From Megalonaias nervosa (taxonomy: Eukaryota > Mollusca > Bivalvia > Unionida > Unionidae): a stretch of 64,000 nt of DNA. Location: NCBI GenBank assembly GCA_016617855.1, contig JAECUM010016706.1, positions 1-64,000 on the forward strand, given 5' to 3'. Below are positions 9,016 to 18,131 of the stretch, piece by piece. Positions within the stretch are counted from its first letter, which is position 1, and each line of letters opens with the position of its first letter. Position numbers and translations under genes: made by a program. The notes beneath the pieces were generated by a model. It was not told the DNA's origin and searched no databases. It was given only the letters and a program-made list of their open reading frames with translations.

Positions 9016-9240
9016 ATGGCTACCTCTGATGTCTCTGCTCCCTCTTCCACCACTTTCAAAGTTATCGACGAAAACTTAGATAGTGCTTTGTATCTTCGCC
9101 ATCCCTTAACATGTTAATTGCCGGACCTAGCGGTTCACGCAAAATCGAATTTGGCAAGCGTTTGATCGAGCATAAACATCATTTGATCGATCGTCTTCCT
9201 CAACGGATCGAGTGGTGTTACAACAACAACAACCGAAAAA
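9016..9240 (+). pseudogene. Packaging ATPase (FtsK/HerA type) N-terminal remnant
   Basis: The start reads as the amino end of the Polinton genome-packaging ATPase. A frameshift near 9113-9118 separates the first 33 codons from the nucleotide-binding loop. The loop reads GPSGSRK (9123-9143): the invariant Lys remains, but the glycine before it is Arg and the Ser/Thr after it is Ile, so it should not bind ATP normally. IEWCYNNNN follows, and then the ATPase similarity ends. No Walker B or later region is present: the text runs straight into the next small protein, so most of the gene seems deleted. The full-length family is several times longer. Confidence 0.65.
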
Positions 9241-9597
9241 GTCTATAAAAATCTCGGTCACTTTGGGTCTGTCTCACACAGCGTCCTTTCAGTCTCATCT
9301 TCCCGTCAAATTGATTCGTGCCTTGTATGGCATAAGTCGCGAAAAAAATCCACAAATACGTGCTCGTGTCTTAGAAGCCAGTCTCAAAGAAGTTTTACGA
9401 TGGTTTACGGTGACAGCACGTCAATTATTGCAAGGCATCATTCACATTCCACATCAAATCAAACGTTTTTTTGAGAGAACAAAGTAGCCTTGACGCAACT
9501 GACCGATCCTCGTATCGACACTCAAACGAAAAAGCAAATCATTTTGAAACCTGGAGGTAGCGTTTCTCTAGGAGGTGTCATCATTCGTTCTTCTTAA
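9212..9597 (+). pseudogene. Small Polinton-type protein, copy 1
   Basis: From about 9297 the frame carries LIRALYGIS, a helical middle, and LLQGIIHIPHQIKRF. After a frameshift near 9485 it carries LTQLTDPRID and a lysine-rich KPGG tail ending at TAA 9595-9597. This pattern (Leu-rich start, LxGxI/V, then K-x-GG) matches a short protein common in Polintons whose function is unknown to me. A second, clearer copy is at 10490-10965. No clean start codon is visible because the upstream end is fused to the ATPase remnant. Confidence 0.5.
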
Positions 9598-9599
9598 AA

Positions 9600-10137
9600 T
9601 GCAATCCTAACGTTCCCAAAGTTCTCCCCAAGAAAAAACCACTCTCCGACCTAAAGGTACCTAGAAGAAAAAGAAAACGAGCAAAGATGTCAAGACCAGG
9701 TCACAGCCTCAGAAAAAGAAAACGAAAAGCCCACAGAAAACTGCTTCTACCCAAAGAGAGGCACTACTGCTAGGATACAACCTTACATTCGCAAACCACG
9801 ACCTACCACAACGGTGACCGCGTCTCCAGTAGCCTCAGCATCTTCCACTTCTTCGTTGCCGGTGATGCCAGTCAATCCCAATTTGACACATGTTCTTCCT
9901 AATTTGATGAAAAATTGGAAACTCGCGTCTCCAAAAACTTCTCCTCCAGCGGTGACACCATCTTCCTTTTTAGCGGCAGTGGCCGCTGCTCACAAAGTAC
10001 CTGCCCCCAAAATCAAAGTCCAAGAGAGATCGGGCGTGTTACAGAGTTTACTGGATTTGTCCAAACAAGAACTGTCCCGATTTAGTCCGTTGCGAACTCC
10101 TCAACGTCGAGTGATGCCTGTCATCAAGTTTATATGA
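9600..10137 (+). pseudogene. Basic then Ala/Pro/Ser-rich protein
   Basis: The first part (9600-9800) reads in shifting frames as a lysine-rich tract (KKKKTSKDVKTRSQPQ-like). The open frame 9814-10137 is low-complexity Ala/Ser/Pro/Thr followed by a helical end (SGVLQSLLDLSKQELSRF) and a basic PLRTPQRRVMP. This composition fits a virion core or scaffold protein, but no family is recognised. The open frame lacks an ATG start. Confidence 0.4.
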
Positions 10138-10168
10138 CGTAAAGACAATCAGTGGCGACGCATTCCAG

Positions 10169-10176
10169 TATAAAAA
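10169..10176 (+). promoter_or_regulatory. TATA box before 10231 gene
   Basis: TATAAAAA lies 62 bp before the ATG at 10231. Confidence 0.5.
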
Positions 10177-10230
10177 AGACCTGAGGTAAACGATGGGGAT
10201 CAGTGGTTTTGTGGTCCTGAACGCACAAAG

Positions 10231-10452
10231 ATGTCCCCTCAAAGAAGTGCACACCGTTACCATCGTGGTTTTTCTGTGCAAAAAGGAAAAGGAAAAAGAA
10301 ATAGACAGTCACGTCATCCGGAAAAACGCTTAGCCAAGCATCGACGTCACCCTCTGAAAAGGCAAAGTCATCTAAAGAAAATGCGAAGCCACAAAAGGGG
10401 AGGAGTGTTTCGCAGTTTTGGGGGAAAAGTCATCACCTTTTTGACAAAGTGA
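10231..10452 (+). CDS. Small arginine/lysine/histidine-rich core-like protein
   Basis: An intact 73-codon frame with nearly half its residues basic (Arg, Lys, His), ending in a short apolar tail (RGGVFRSFGGKVITFL). Small basic proteins of this size in adenovirus-like genomes condense DNA inside the particle, and the basic-then-hydrophobic layout recalls the adenovirus mu (pX) core peptide. That link is inferred from composition only. A TATA box lies 62 bp upstream. Confidence 0.5.
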   Translation: MSPQRSAHRYHRGFSVQKGKGKRNRQSRHPEKRLAKHRRHPLKRQSHLKKMRSHKRGGVFRSFGGKVITFLTK

Positions 10453-10489
10453 TAGTCCAGGAAAAGATAAAAGGGCGTGTGCCAAGACA

Positions 10490-10965
10490 ATGACGTCAGT
10501 GCATTTGTTTTGTGTGTGTGCTCCGGAGCAAACAAACACTCCCCAAAAGACATTCTTTTTCTACCCCCAAAGGAAAGAGAAGGAAAGGATTGCCTCCTCG
10601 TTTAGCCAAACATTGGGACGTGTTGTCCGTCCTGTCCAAAGCTTGTCCACCCATGCGAAAAGAACTCATTCAAACCGCCTCAAAAGACGTCATCGATACC
10701 GTGTGCGAATGTTGCCTGAATGTCTTGAAAGGAACTATACCTTTCTCTAAATACCAGAAAGAATTCTTAGCCAAACATCGATACGTTCTTTGTCAAATGA
10801 TTAAGAAGAAAATACCCATCTGTCAAAGAAAAGATGTTGGTGCAACGCGGAGGATTTTTGTTCTTTTTACCCATGTTGTTAGCACCCGTGCTGAAAGGAG
10901 TATTGGGAACAACGAGTATGGGACTTATGCAGGGAGCTGCTTCGCAAGGAATGGGTCCAAGATAA
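10490..10965 (+). pseudogene. Small Polinton-type protein, copy 2
   Basis: The middle frame (10590-10830) carries LSVLSKACPPMRKELI, a helix, VLKGTIPFSKYQKEFLAKH and a lysine-rich KKKIP. Near 10840 the reading moves by one base into a frame giving QRGGFLFFLPMLLAPVL, which ends at TAA 10963-10965. The start (10490) is in yet another frame. The pattern of conserved Leu, LKG and QRGG positions matches a short protein found in many Polintons and matches copy 1 (9212-9597). A CRE palindrome at 10491-10498 overlaps the proposed start. Confidence 0.6.
10491..10498. promoter_or_regulatory. CRE-type palindrome TGACGTCA
   Basis: A perfect 8-bp palindrome identical to those in both inverted repeats and at 1217-1224. 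Confidence 0.4.
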
Positions 10966-11032
10966 AAAGGTCCAAGAAGATAAAAGGAGGACTCTGAAGT
11001 AAAAAGATCCCAGACGTGACCATTTACATTCG

Positions 11033-11690
11033 ATGGAAGGACGAAAACTGGCTTTAGTACCTTACAAACGATGGATGGAATACCATTATTGGCAAGAACA
11101 ACGGACCCTATATTTACCTCCCAATCCTCATTTGACCGAGATGTCCCAGGTAATACACAAATTGCAATTGTTGATGGATCGCAGCGATTTGTCAGAAACG
11201 GGAAAATCGCAACGGTACGGTCAACTGTTGCAACTCTTTCACCAGAAAGCTTTAGACGAAACAACTGTACCAACTCTGAAACATTTTAAGGCACTGATGA
11301 AAAGTCCATCGCCACCACCACCACCACTACCCCCAGCAGTCAAGACAGACGCAGCCCTATGGGTGTCTGAGGAAGAAGAGACAAGAGAAGTCTAGTAAGA
11401 TTGCAGCGTCCTTGTTGACCCCTTCCCCTACACCCCAACGAGAAGAACTTAAAGCTTGGGTTAAAAAGATGATGTCCATTCCTCCTTCGACAGAAAGTCA
11501 AAACGAAAGAAGGGAAACCAGAAATGAAAAAGGAAAAGAAGACCAAAGTCATCCCATTACCACCACCGCCACCGCCACCACCACCAAAAAAACTACCTTC
11601 CACTTCTACTCCCGTGGCATCCGACATGTAAAGCCGTTTCTAAACCATCCCCTCGTCCCATCCAGAGTAGCATCAGTGAAGAGTGGATAA
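11033..11690 (+). pseudogene. Proline-rich element protein
   Basis: The frame 11033-11395 begins MEGRKLALVPYKRWMEYHYW, has a helical middle and a polyproline run (SPSPPPPPLPP), and stops at TAG 11393-11395. A second proline-rich tract (PPPPPPPPP near 11560-11590, in another frame) and a further open frame to 11690 suggest the gene once ran on to the integrase. A start with a LVP-type motif is common in one class of Polinton proteins of unknown role. A GATAAAAG box lies about 50 bp upstream of the ATG. Confidence 0.45.
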
Positions 11691-11701
11691 CTTAATAAAA
11701 A

Positions 11702-12791
11702 ATGGAGAAGGTGTTAGCCAGCATTTACTACGATCCATCCCATCCTGCAGGTTACGGAGGAGTTCAGAATTGTATCGTGCTGCCAAAACACGACTGAAAG
11801 GTGTCCGTTTACATCAAGTGCAACGATGGTTACAAGAACAAGCCACGTATGCCTTATACAAACCCATTCGACGAATATTTTCCATAAGTCGCACCAGAGT
11901 TGAGGGTATCGATCACTAATGGCAAGCCAATTTAGCCGATGTCTCTCATTTGGCCACCTACAATCGTGGCTACAAATATTTGTTTTGAGTCATCGACCTC
12001 TTTTCCAAATTTGCTTGGGTCGTGGAATTGACTTTCAAATCGAGCAGTGAGTTAGTGCGAGCACTCCAACTGGTGTTGAAACAAAGCGGTCATCACCCTC
12101 TTCGGTGGCAAACCGACAAAGGCAACACATTTCTGAACCAAGCTTTCCAAAAAGAATTAAAGGAACGTGACATTCATTTTTTCACCACCGAGAATCCCGA
12201 AACAAAGCCAGCATTGTGGAACGTTTTCAACGCACCTTGAAAGAACGCATGTGGAAATATTTACGCATCAACACACTCTCAAGTACATCGACGTCTTACC
12301 GCACCTGGTCCAAGCAAACAACCAATCTTACCATCGGAGCATTGGACGTGCCCCCCCCCTCCAAGAAGTGACTCCCGACAACGAAGTGACCGTCTTCAAG
12401 CGCCTGTTTGGTACGTCCCCGACGGTGACTGTCCCCAAGAAAGGGGGAGTGTTGGCAGTAGGAGATTTGGTGCCCATTGGCAAAACCAAATGCACTTTTG
12501 ACAAAGGTTACATACCCAACTGGAGCTGAACGAGTGTGTGGCCGCCATCTTACCGTCTATAAATTGGAAGACATGAACGGGGAAGTGTTAAAAGGAACGT
12601 TTTACTTGCCCGAGTTACAACGTCTGACCAAAAAGGAAGAAGTGTACGAGATCGAAAGCATTCTCGATCAAAGAACTCGTAAAGTGGGAAAACGATGTGT
12701 CAAAGAAGTCAAAGTACGTTGGAAAGGACATCCGCTGAGTTTTGACTCTTGGATCGACGCTTCGCAAATCATCGACTATAAAAAGAAGTGA
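11702..12791 (+). pseudogene. Retroviral-type integrase with chromodomain, broken
   Basis: The integrase that inserts the element into host DNA. The N-terminal region reads YYDPSHPAGYGG (frame 2), then VQRWLQEQATYALYKPIRR (frame 1). The rve core has WQANLADV (11920-11943), where the position of the first catalytic Asp reads Asn (11929-11931). It also has TDKGNTF with the second Asp (12115-12117) and a catalytic-Glu region IVERF in a third frame (Glu at 12219-12221). Stops lie at 11917-11919 and near 11986. The C-terminus (about 12639-12790) is a chromodomain: VYEIESIL, then KVRWKGHP and DSWIDASQI. A chromodomain tail is typical of Polinton integrases and may steer insertion to methylated histone H3. 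Confidence 0.92.
12777..12784 (+). promoter_or_regulatory. TATA-like box before the membrane protein
   Basis: TATAAAAA lies inside the last integrase codons and 20 bp before the ATG at 12797. The spacing is short for a TATA box, so its use is uncertain. Confidence 0.3.
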
Positions 12792-12796
12792 CCATC

Positions 12797-13219
12797 ATGC
12801 CCTTGAATACATCTTCAACCGCTACCACTACAGCAGTGACCACTCCTTCCTCCAGTTCTTCTTTGCAAGATCTACAAAAGAATCCCTTGTTGGTGTGGTG
12901 TGAAGAACGTGTGCCTATAACTCAAATCGTCTTTTTCTGCCAAATCTTTGTGGTGTATTGTGTCATCGGTTCTGCCATTGCCAATTTGAGTTTGCAACAA
13001 GGAGACAAACAATTGTGGACCATTTCACTGAGACGTTACATCGGTTACCTTCTCCCCAATCCTTCCCTGAAATACTCTTCTAACGGGAACAACAACGGGA
13101 GCCTTGCGTCCAACGTCAGTCACCCTTCCAACAGTCATCATAACATTCACAACAATCCTCTTTTAGACACACCTCTAACCCCCAGCTACCCCTCGGACAG
13201 TAGAACTCTGGAATTATGA
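12797..13219 (+). CDS. Membrane protein conserved in Polintons
   Basis: An intact 140-codon frame. A Ser/Thr-rich N-terminus is followed by a hydrophobic segment at about residues 42-66 (QIVFFCQIFVVYCVIGSAIA) that would span a membrane once. Next comes LWTISLRRYIGYLLPNPS, a conserved-looking amphipathic segment, and a His/Asn/Ser-rich tail. A protein of this layout between integrase and penton genes occurs in many Polintons. Its function is not known to me; a role in entry or egress would be a guess. It overlaps the start of the minor capsid gene by 4 bp. Confidence 0.6.
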   Translation: MPLNTSSTATTTAVTTPSSSSSLQDLQKNPLLVWCEERVPITQIVFFCQIFVVYCVIGSAIANLSLQQGDKQLWTISLRRYIGYLLPNPSLKYSSNGNNNGSLASNVSHPSNSHHNIHNNPLLDTPLTPSYPSDSRTLEL

Positions 13220-14146
13220 ACAACCAATTTTGCGTGACGTTACCCAGTGACAGTTCCATGGAGGTGTTTCTCAAAAACACTTTATGCTGTTGCACGGCCA
13301 AATTACCTCAGGCCATCCAATTGGCCCACGAAGCCCATTGGGAAGTGGCTTTGGTGGAAACGATTCACCCTACACAAATCAAAAACATCACAGAAAATCA
13401 AACGAATTTTTGGGTCGAGATCCGGAATATACAAGTACAAGCGCACTTGGATAACAATGATCCAAAAATTTGGAATCCAAAAAACCAACACAAGACAAAT
13501 CTCCCCTTAGCATCTATGAGATGAAAATTCCTGCAGGCTATTATTTTAATGGTCAATGTTTGGTAGACATGATTGCCACTATTTCCGATGCTCAGTTTGG
13601 CAAAGCCCTGACCAATCAGATCAAACCTGTCACCACTGGGTATCATAAAGTGGCTCGTCTCCTATTGATGAGATTTACGGATGCTCAAACGTTGTTCATC
13701 ACTTTTGTCCTGAATTGTTTGAGATATTGGGTGGAGAGAAGATCACATTGTCTGATGGAATGCTTTCCCCTGACATCAGCATTTTTAGCAACACCCGATT
13801 ATTAAAGTTATTTAGTTCTCCGGTAGAACTGAACCAAAGACTGAATTTGATCTTTGTGTACCCCGATGTGGTGGAGTGCAACGTGGTGGGAGACACCTCC
13901 GTACCGTTACTGCGTGTCATTCCTTTCAAAGTAGATTCTTTAGCCACGAACGCTGACGAGGAAGGTGGAAACACCTATCACGTTCACCTCGAATTTGTAC
14001 ATTCTCACTATTTGCCCGTCAGTAAGTCGTAGTTCGACACTGTCAACATTACTATAAAAGGAGATCTGGGACATAATATTCCATTCACCAAAGGGAAAGA
14101 CACGGTGAAATTCCATTTTCGAAAACGATTCTATAACGACTCGTAA
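13216..14146 (+). pseudogene. Minor capsid (penton-type) protein, broken
   Basis: This is the single-jelly-roll vertex protein of the particle. It reads in three frames: 13216-13524 (starts MNNQFCVTLPSDSSMEVFL), 13470-13805 (YEMKIPAGYYFNG), and 13715-14146. The last piece carries the family's most conserved stretch (VYPDVVECNVVGDTSVPLLR) and, after an in-frame TAG at 14030-14032, a C-terminal GKDTVKFHFRKRFY. Two frameshifts (about 13500 and 13700) and one stop prevent a full product. Start and stop abut neighbours closely (4-bp overlap upstream, 3 bp to the next ATG). Confidence 0.85.
14053..14060 (+). promoter_or_regulatory. TATA box before the pVI-like gene
   Basis: TATAAAAG lies within the end of the minor capsid gene, 97 bp before the ATG at 14150. 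Confidence 0.35.
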
Positions 14147-14149
14147 GTC

Positions 14150-14593
14150 ATGTTTCCAGTGTACGGAGGAGTCGCTCGACAGCGAGGACATGGTTTTGGA
14201 GATATGCTAAGATCGGCCTTTCGTTCGGTGGCTCCGGTTTTGAAACCGATGGTGACACGAGGATTGCACGCCTTGAAAGATGCCGCGTTGATGCAAGGCA
14301 AAGAATTTCTCCAAAATGTCATCATCGACAATCAAAACCCCAAAGAAGCTTTCTTGAGAGCAGGCAAAAATGTCTTGCTTCAAACGGGTAAGGACATTTT
14401 GGGTCGGCGAGAAACTCCTATAAATGTCCTGGACGCTACTGAGTCAGTCACTCCTGCTTCCCTAGAGCCACAGCAAGGACAATGCAGAAAGAGGCGACGA
14501 AAAAGACACCCCTTCAGAGGACTTCACGCTTCCAGAGCTAGAAAAACTAAGAAAAGAAGAACCGTCCGCGACTTAGACGTTTTTGAATATTAA
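14150..14593 (+). CDS. pVI-like minor virion protein
   Basis: An intact 147-codon frame starting MFPVYGGVARQRGHGFGDML, followed by an amphipathic helix (RSAFRSVAPVLKPMV) and a second helix, with a very basic C-terminal region (CRKRRRKRHP, RARKTKKRR). A Gly-rich start plus amphipathic helix next to the capsid genes is the layout of the adenovirus pVI-like proteins of Polintons and adintoviruses, where pVI disrupts endosomal membranes and links capsid to core. The assignment is by layout and position. The gene lies between penton and major capsid genes. Confidence 0.6.
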   Translation: MFPVYGGVARQRGHGFGDMLRSAFRSVAPVLKPMVTRGLHALKDAALMQGKEFLQNVIIDNQNPKEAFLRAGKNVLLQTGKDILGRRETPINVLDATESVTPASLEPQQGQCRKRRRKRHPFRGLHASRARKTKKRRTVRDLDVFEY

Positions 14594-14623
14594 ATCACAA
14601 ACAGAGAGAAATAAAGAAAGCAA

Positions 14624-15939
14624 ATGATGTACCGAGAGTCTTGCGCCTGTTACAAGTGGGAACTGTATCTGTTTGCCATGTCACCTACCATGATGATGAT
14701 GTAAGAATCCCAATTGCTCGAATTTCATCATGTCTCCTCTTTGACGGATTTAGCTCCCATCGAGTTTGAAATCAAAGGAAAACCCTAAGATTACATCGAT
14801 CTGAATAGCAGTTACTTGTACTTGAAAGTGAAAGTTCAAAGAACGGGCAACGATCCCGATCTAGTTGATGGGTCCAGAGTATCTCCCGTCAACAATTTCA
14901 TGCATTCCTTGTTCAGCGAAGTGGATTTGTACTTTAATAACAAACTGGTCAGCAGTAGCATGGATACTTACCCTTACCTAGCGTACGTAGAAAGTCTCTT
15001 GACGTAAGGAAAAGAGGCCAAGAATACTCATCTGGATGCTTGCGTTGTATGGAAACCTGACGAATTGGGCAATACCAAGTTAAACAGCACTACGATTGCT
15101 GGGGAGGACGAACATTTATCGGGATTTATCGAGCGTCGAAAGAAAATCATACAAAACCGTAGTTAGAACTGACGGATCGTTTGCATTTGGTTGCAAGGAA
15201 AATATTTGCTAAACGGAGTGGATATCCGCCTGAGATTGAATCGTAGCAGTGCTGCTTTCCATTTGATAGCTGACACTGACGGTTACAAAACCAAAATCAA
15301 AGAAGCCAGACTTTACGTGCAACGCGTGGAAGTGTTACCTAAAGTGGGAAACGACATCAGTCACACTTTGAGCACAATGACCGCCAAGTATCCGATACGA
15401 CGCGTGGAAGTGAAAACCTTCACCATTCCCAGACGACAGCGATCCATGATCGAAGATCATCTGTTCCAAGGACAATTACCCAAACGTTTAGTCATTGTCA
15501 TCGTCAAGAATTCAACCTTCAACGGAGGCTACAATGAAAATCCTTTCTTTTTTCACCCCTTGGCGTGTCCAAAATCGAAGTCAGTCGAGATGGCAAGACC
15601 TTGTGTACCAGACCCTTCGAACCTGACTTTAGTGACAAAAAGAATTACTTGAGATCGTACTTGTCCTTGTACGAAGCCACCGGACAGTTAGGGACCAACA
15701 CCAGTCACGGCATTACGTACGACGATTATGAAGGAGGTTACGCTTTGTGGACTTTTGATCTCACTCCAGACTAAGGCAGCGACGAGGGCCATTTCCACCC
15801 TATAATATCCGGTCAGATTCGTGTAGAACTTCAGTTTGCAAACCGAGACCCTGACGAAAGGGTGAAAGTCATCTTGTATGCCGAATTCGATAATACGATT
15901 GAAATCAACAGTTTGAGAGAGGTCATTCTAGACTATTAG
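14624..15939 (+). pseudogene. Major capsid protein (double jelly-roll), broken
   Basis: The hexon-like capsid protein. Most of it lies in one frame from ATG 14624 to about 15550: DYIDLNSSYLYLKVKV, SPVNNFMHSLFSEVDLYFNN and YPYLAYVESLLT, then GKEAKNTHL, and later GKYLLNGVDIRLRLNR. In-frame stops are at 14702, 14786, 15005, 15164 and 15170. A frameshift near 15550 moves the reading to a frame with GGYALWTFDLTPD, a stop at 15772-15774, and a conserved C-terminal jelly-roll end (RVELQFANRD, VILYAEFDNTIEI) to TAG 15937-15939. At 438 codons it is shorter than many family members. The identification rests on several conserved blocks in order. Confidence 0.93.
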
Positions 15940-15944
15940 AAACT

Positions 15945-16448
15945 ATGGAAGACACTTATCCCTCTTTGAAAGGTGGAGAATCTTTGGAAATGGAATGGAA
16001 GGATACCGTAGAAGCAGAACCCCAAGACAAAGACGAAGAGGTCGTGGTGGTAACGTCCAGAAGGCCAGAACAAGAACAAAATTTAGTGTCTTGTTTTGCT
16101 AAACACCTGGCGGATAAAATTACCGAATTGATCAAGAAAGATTGCTATGGGTGTCGAAATGATCATCCCAGTCAAATTCAACACGATAAATGTCTGATAA
16201 TGAGTCAAGATTAAAAATTGGACGAGTATCTGGACGACGCTTGTAGTCTCATCTCGGAAGAAGCAGTGTTGCATGAGTGGTATAATGGCTTGCGTGATCA
16301 TTCCTGCCCTCCATTGACTACTCTGGAGATCTATCGCATCGAAGCTCTCTTAGCCCGGAGTGCGGAAACGAAACAAAGAAACGGTTACTTGTCAGAGATT
16401 TTCAAACAAAAAGTCAGAATTGAATTGATGACTTATCATTACCTGTGA
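15945..16448 (+). pseudogene. Cys/His protein conserved upstream of Polinton proteases
   Basis: A single frame from ATG 15945 to TGA 16446-16448, broken by one in-frame TAA (16212-16214). The N-terminus is acidic. The core has CYGCRNDHPSQIQHDKC (about 16144-16194), a Cys-Cys-His-Cys arrangement that could bind zinc. The second half is helical. A short protein with this Cys/His signature is common near capsid and protease genes in Polintons; its function is unknown to me. It begins 6 bp after the major capsid stop. Confidence 0.6.
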
Positions 16449-16479
16449 AAAAACCCCCAAGAAAAAAACAAAACAAAAA

Positions 16480-17037
16480 ATGAATACCTGCGAACTTCGT
16501 TACCTTTTGAACAACAGTTCGTACACTGCTTCTTGGAATCCTGTCGTGTGTGCTAAAGATGAACTACCTCATCGCAAACCTCAAGACCATCAAGCTTATG
16601 TCATCAACATGGACGACATTCATCTCCCTGGAACCCAATGGGCAGCCGTCTACTTCCATAAAGAGGATTGTGAGGAGTATTTTGTTTTATATGAATTATC
16701 CCCTTTGGAAGACGACATCATCGACTTTATGAGAAGAAATGCCCAGACGATACGACTCAATAATGTGAAATTACAAGGCACAGATTCCATGGTGTGTGGA
16801 CAATATTGTGTGTATTTTCTTCATCAATGCAGTCTTGAATATCCTTTAGAACATTTAGTGACTTATTTTGATCGTAACTCTTCTAGAAACGATGAAAAAG
16901 TAGATCGATGGTTTTGTGACCGTTATGGCTATCTTTTGTCTTTAGCTAGGAAACGTAGTGTACATCAATGGCCTCAGGACTTCCATCAATGGAAATCTAA
17001 CATGACTTCACAACGTTGTCAACCTGGTCAAAAATAA
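16480..17037 (+). CDS. Adenain-like cysteine protease, altered active site
   Basis: An intact 185-codon frame of the Ulp1/adenain fold, the protease that matures virus-like particles. The Gln of the oxyanion hole (residue 99) and nucleophile Cys (106, in VCGQYC) are present with the usual seven-residue spacing. The place of the catalytic His reads Gln (residue 53, LPGTQWAAV), and the following acidic position reads Val (residue 69, EYFVLY). It therefore looks open but catalytically dead, unless the protein uses different residues. Downstream is an AATAAA (17088-17093), a plausible poly(A) signal. ATG 16480 is the first in the frame and follows a poly-A/C leader. Confidence 0.85.
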   Translation: MNTCELRYLLNNSSYTASWNPVVCAKDELPHRKPQDHQAYVINMDDIHLPGTQWAAVYFHKEDCEEYFVLYELSPLEDDIIDFMRRNAQTIRLNNVKLQGTDSMVCGQYCVYFLHQCSLEYPLEHLVTYFDRNSSRNDEKVDRWFCDRYGYLLSLARKRSVHQWPQDFHQWKSNMTSQRCQPGQK

Positions 17038-17263
17038 TTTGTTTGTTTGATATTATTGTTAATTGTTAGTTGTTTGATATTTGTTTGAATAAAAAATGTT
17101 GTGTTTTGAAAAAATGTGTCTGTCGTTTGTTTTGAAAAATATTTTATCATTATAAATACTCTTTGACTTTTCTCTCTATCCCTCACCATGACATTAGCTA
17201 TGATAGCGTTCCGACCCAACAAAACCCCAGTAGGGATGTTTTCTATCGCGTCCGCGTTTGAAC

Positions 17264-17271
17264 TATATAAA
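17264..17271 (+). promoter_or_regulatory. TATA box before 17324 frame
   Basis: TATATAAA lies 60 bp before the ATG at 17324, which is the standard spacing in this element. Confidence 0.5.
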
Positions 17272-17323
17272 GTGGGGTAGTCTCCAATGAAGCCATCCAT
17301 TGTTGACACGTCAACCTACGAAG

Positions 17324-17533
17324 ATGCCTTCAAGACTCGCCAAACTGAACGAAGCTTATGTGAATTTACATCGTGTCAGGCAAAACCTGATACCGAAGCC
17401 TGAAGAAATAGATAATGTCAGGATGTTAACAATACCCCAAGGCCTGATAGAATAGGTCTTCAGAGAGGAAATCAAGTAAAAGGAAGAAGAATGGACAGAG
17501 AAGTATAGACAATTCTTAGTGAGATCCTCATGA
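17324..17533 (+). pseudogene. Short unrecognised element frame with two stops
   Basis: A 70-codon frame from ATG 17324 to TGA 17531-17533, rich in Glu, Lys and Arg. It is interrupted by TAG near 17456 and TAA near 17477. The upstream TATA box at the usual distance supports a former gene. It begins MPSRLAKLNEAYVNLHRVRQ and looks helical. No family is recognised. Confidence 0.4.
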
Positions 17534-17585
17534 ATATTAATGTATCGCGAACATGAGGCTAAGCTAGGCAGATCGAGAAAAAAAT

Positions 17586-17747
17586 ATGGCTTCCTACTGT
17601 ACATCGAGTAAAGATCTGATCTGTTTGCCAGATATTTCTTTTGCATTCGTTGAGAATTTTATCACAGGTGTCTCCAGCAGTTCAGGGAAGGAACAGATGA
17701 CAAAAGGATTCAAGTATTACAGTGATGTATATGTCCATTTTCTTAAA
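17586..17747 (+). CDS. Possible exon of an unrecognised gene
   Basis: A frame opening with an ATG at 17586 carries a Ser-rich then aromatic sequence (LPDISFAFVENFITG, GFKYYSDVYVHFL) and reaches a good splice donor (CGTAAGT at about 17745-17752). Polinton genes are normally intronless, so a donor here is odd. It may be chance, or a fragment of a host gene captured by the element. Between 17775 and 18131 I see no gene. Confidence 0.25.
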
Positions 17748-18131
17748 CGTAAGTTGATTTACGTCCTATCTTGAGTATCCTTTTTCTCTACAGCACACAA
17801 AATACAAATTAACGATAGAGAAAAGAAACTATTTAAAGCATGAATTTTGTTTCTGATTAGGTATGGTTTAAATGTAAAGCTATGATCAATCAATACTATG
17901 GTCAAAACACGCGTTCAGAATAAAACATTTACAAAATGTGCATAGTGACACAAACTGCCCTTTTAACCAACCACCCCACCCCACCCAAACCAGTAGAGAC
18001 TTTGTGGTGTGCTTTAAACAGTTTTGGGTACATGTCGGTATGCTTGCATTTTAATTCGTATCAGAAGTGCACAACCTGGTTGTTGCTATGGTGCTTGCTG
18101 CTTTTAGTGTACATAGTCAACACCTTGAAAA

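Noticed and set aside
10767..11273. 168-codon open frame on the minus strand
   Set aside because: It lies antisense across two plus-strand genes of the element, shows no domain and has no promoter; it is a shadow frame.
14624..15939. Alternative genetic code to explain in-frame stops
   Set aside because: All three stop codons occur internally and many genes also have frameshifts; host exons in the window use standard stops.
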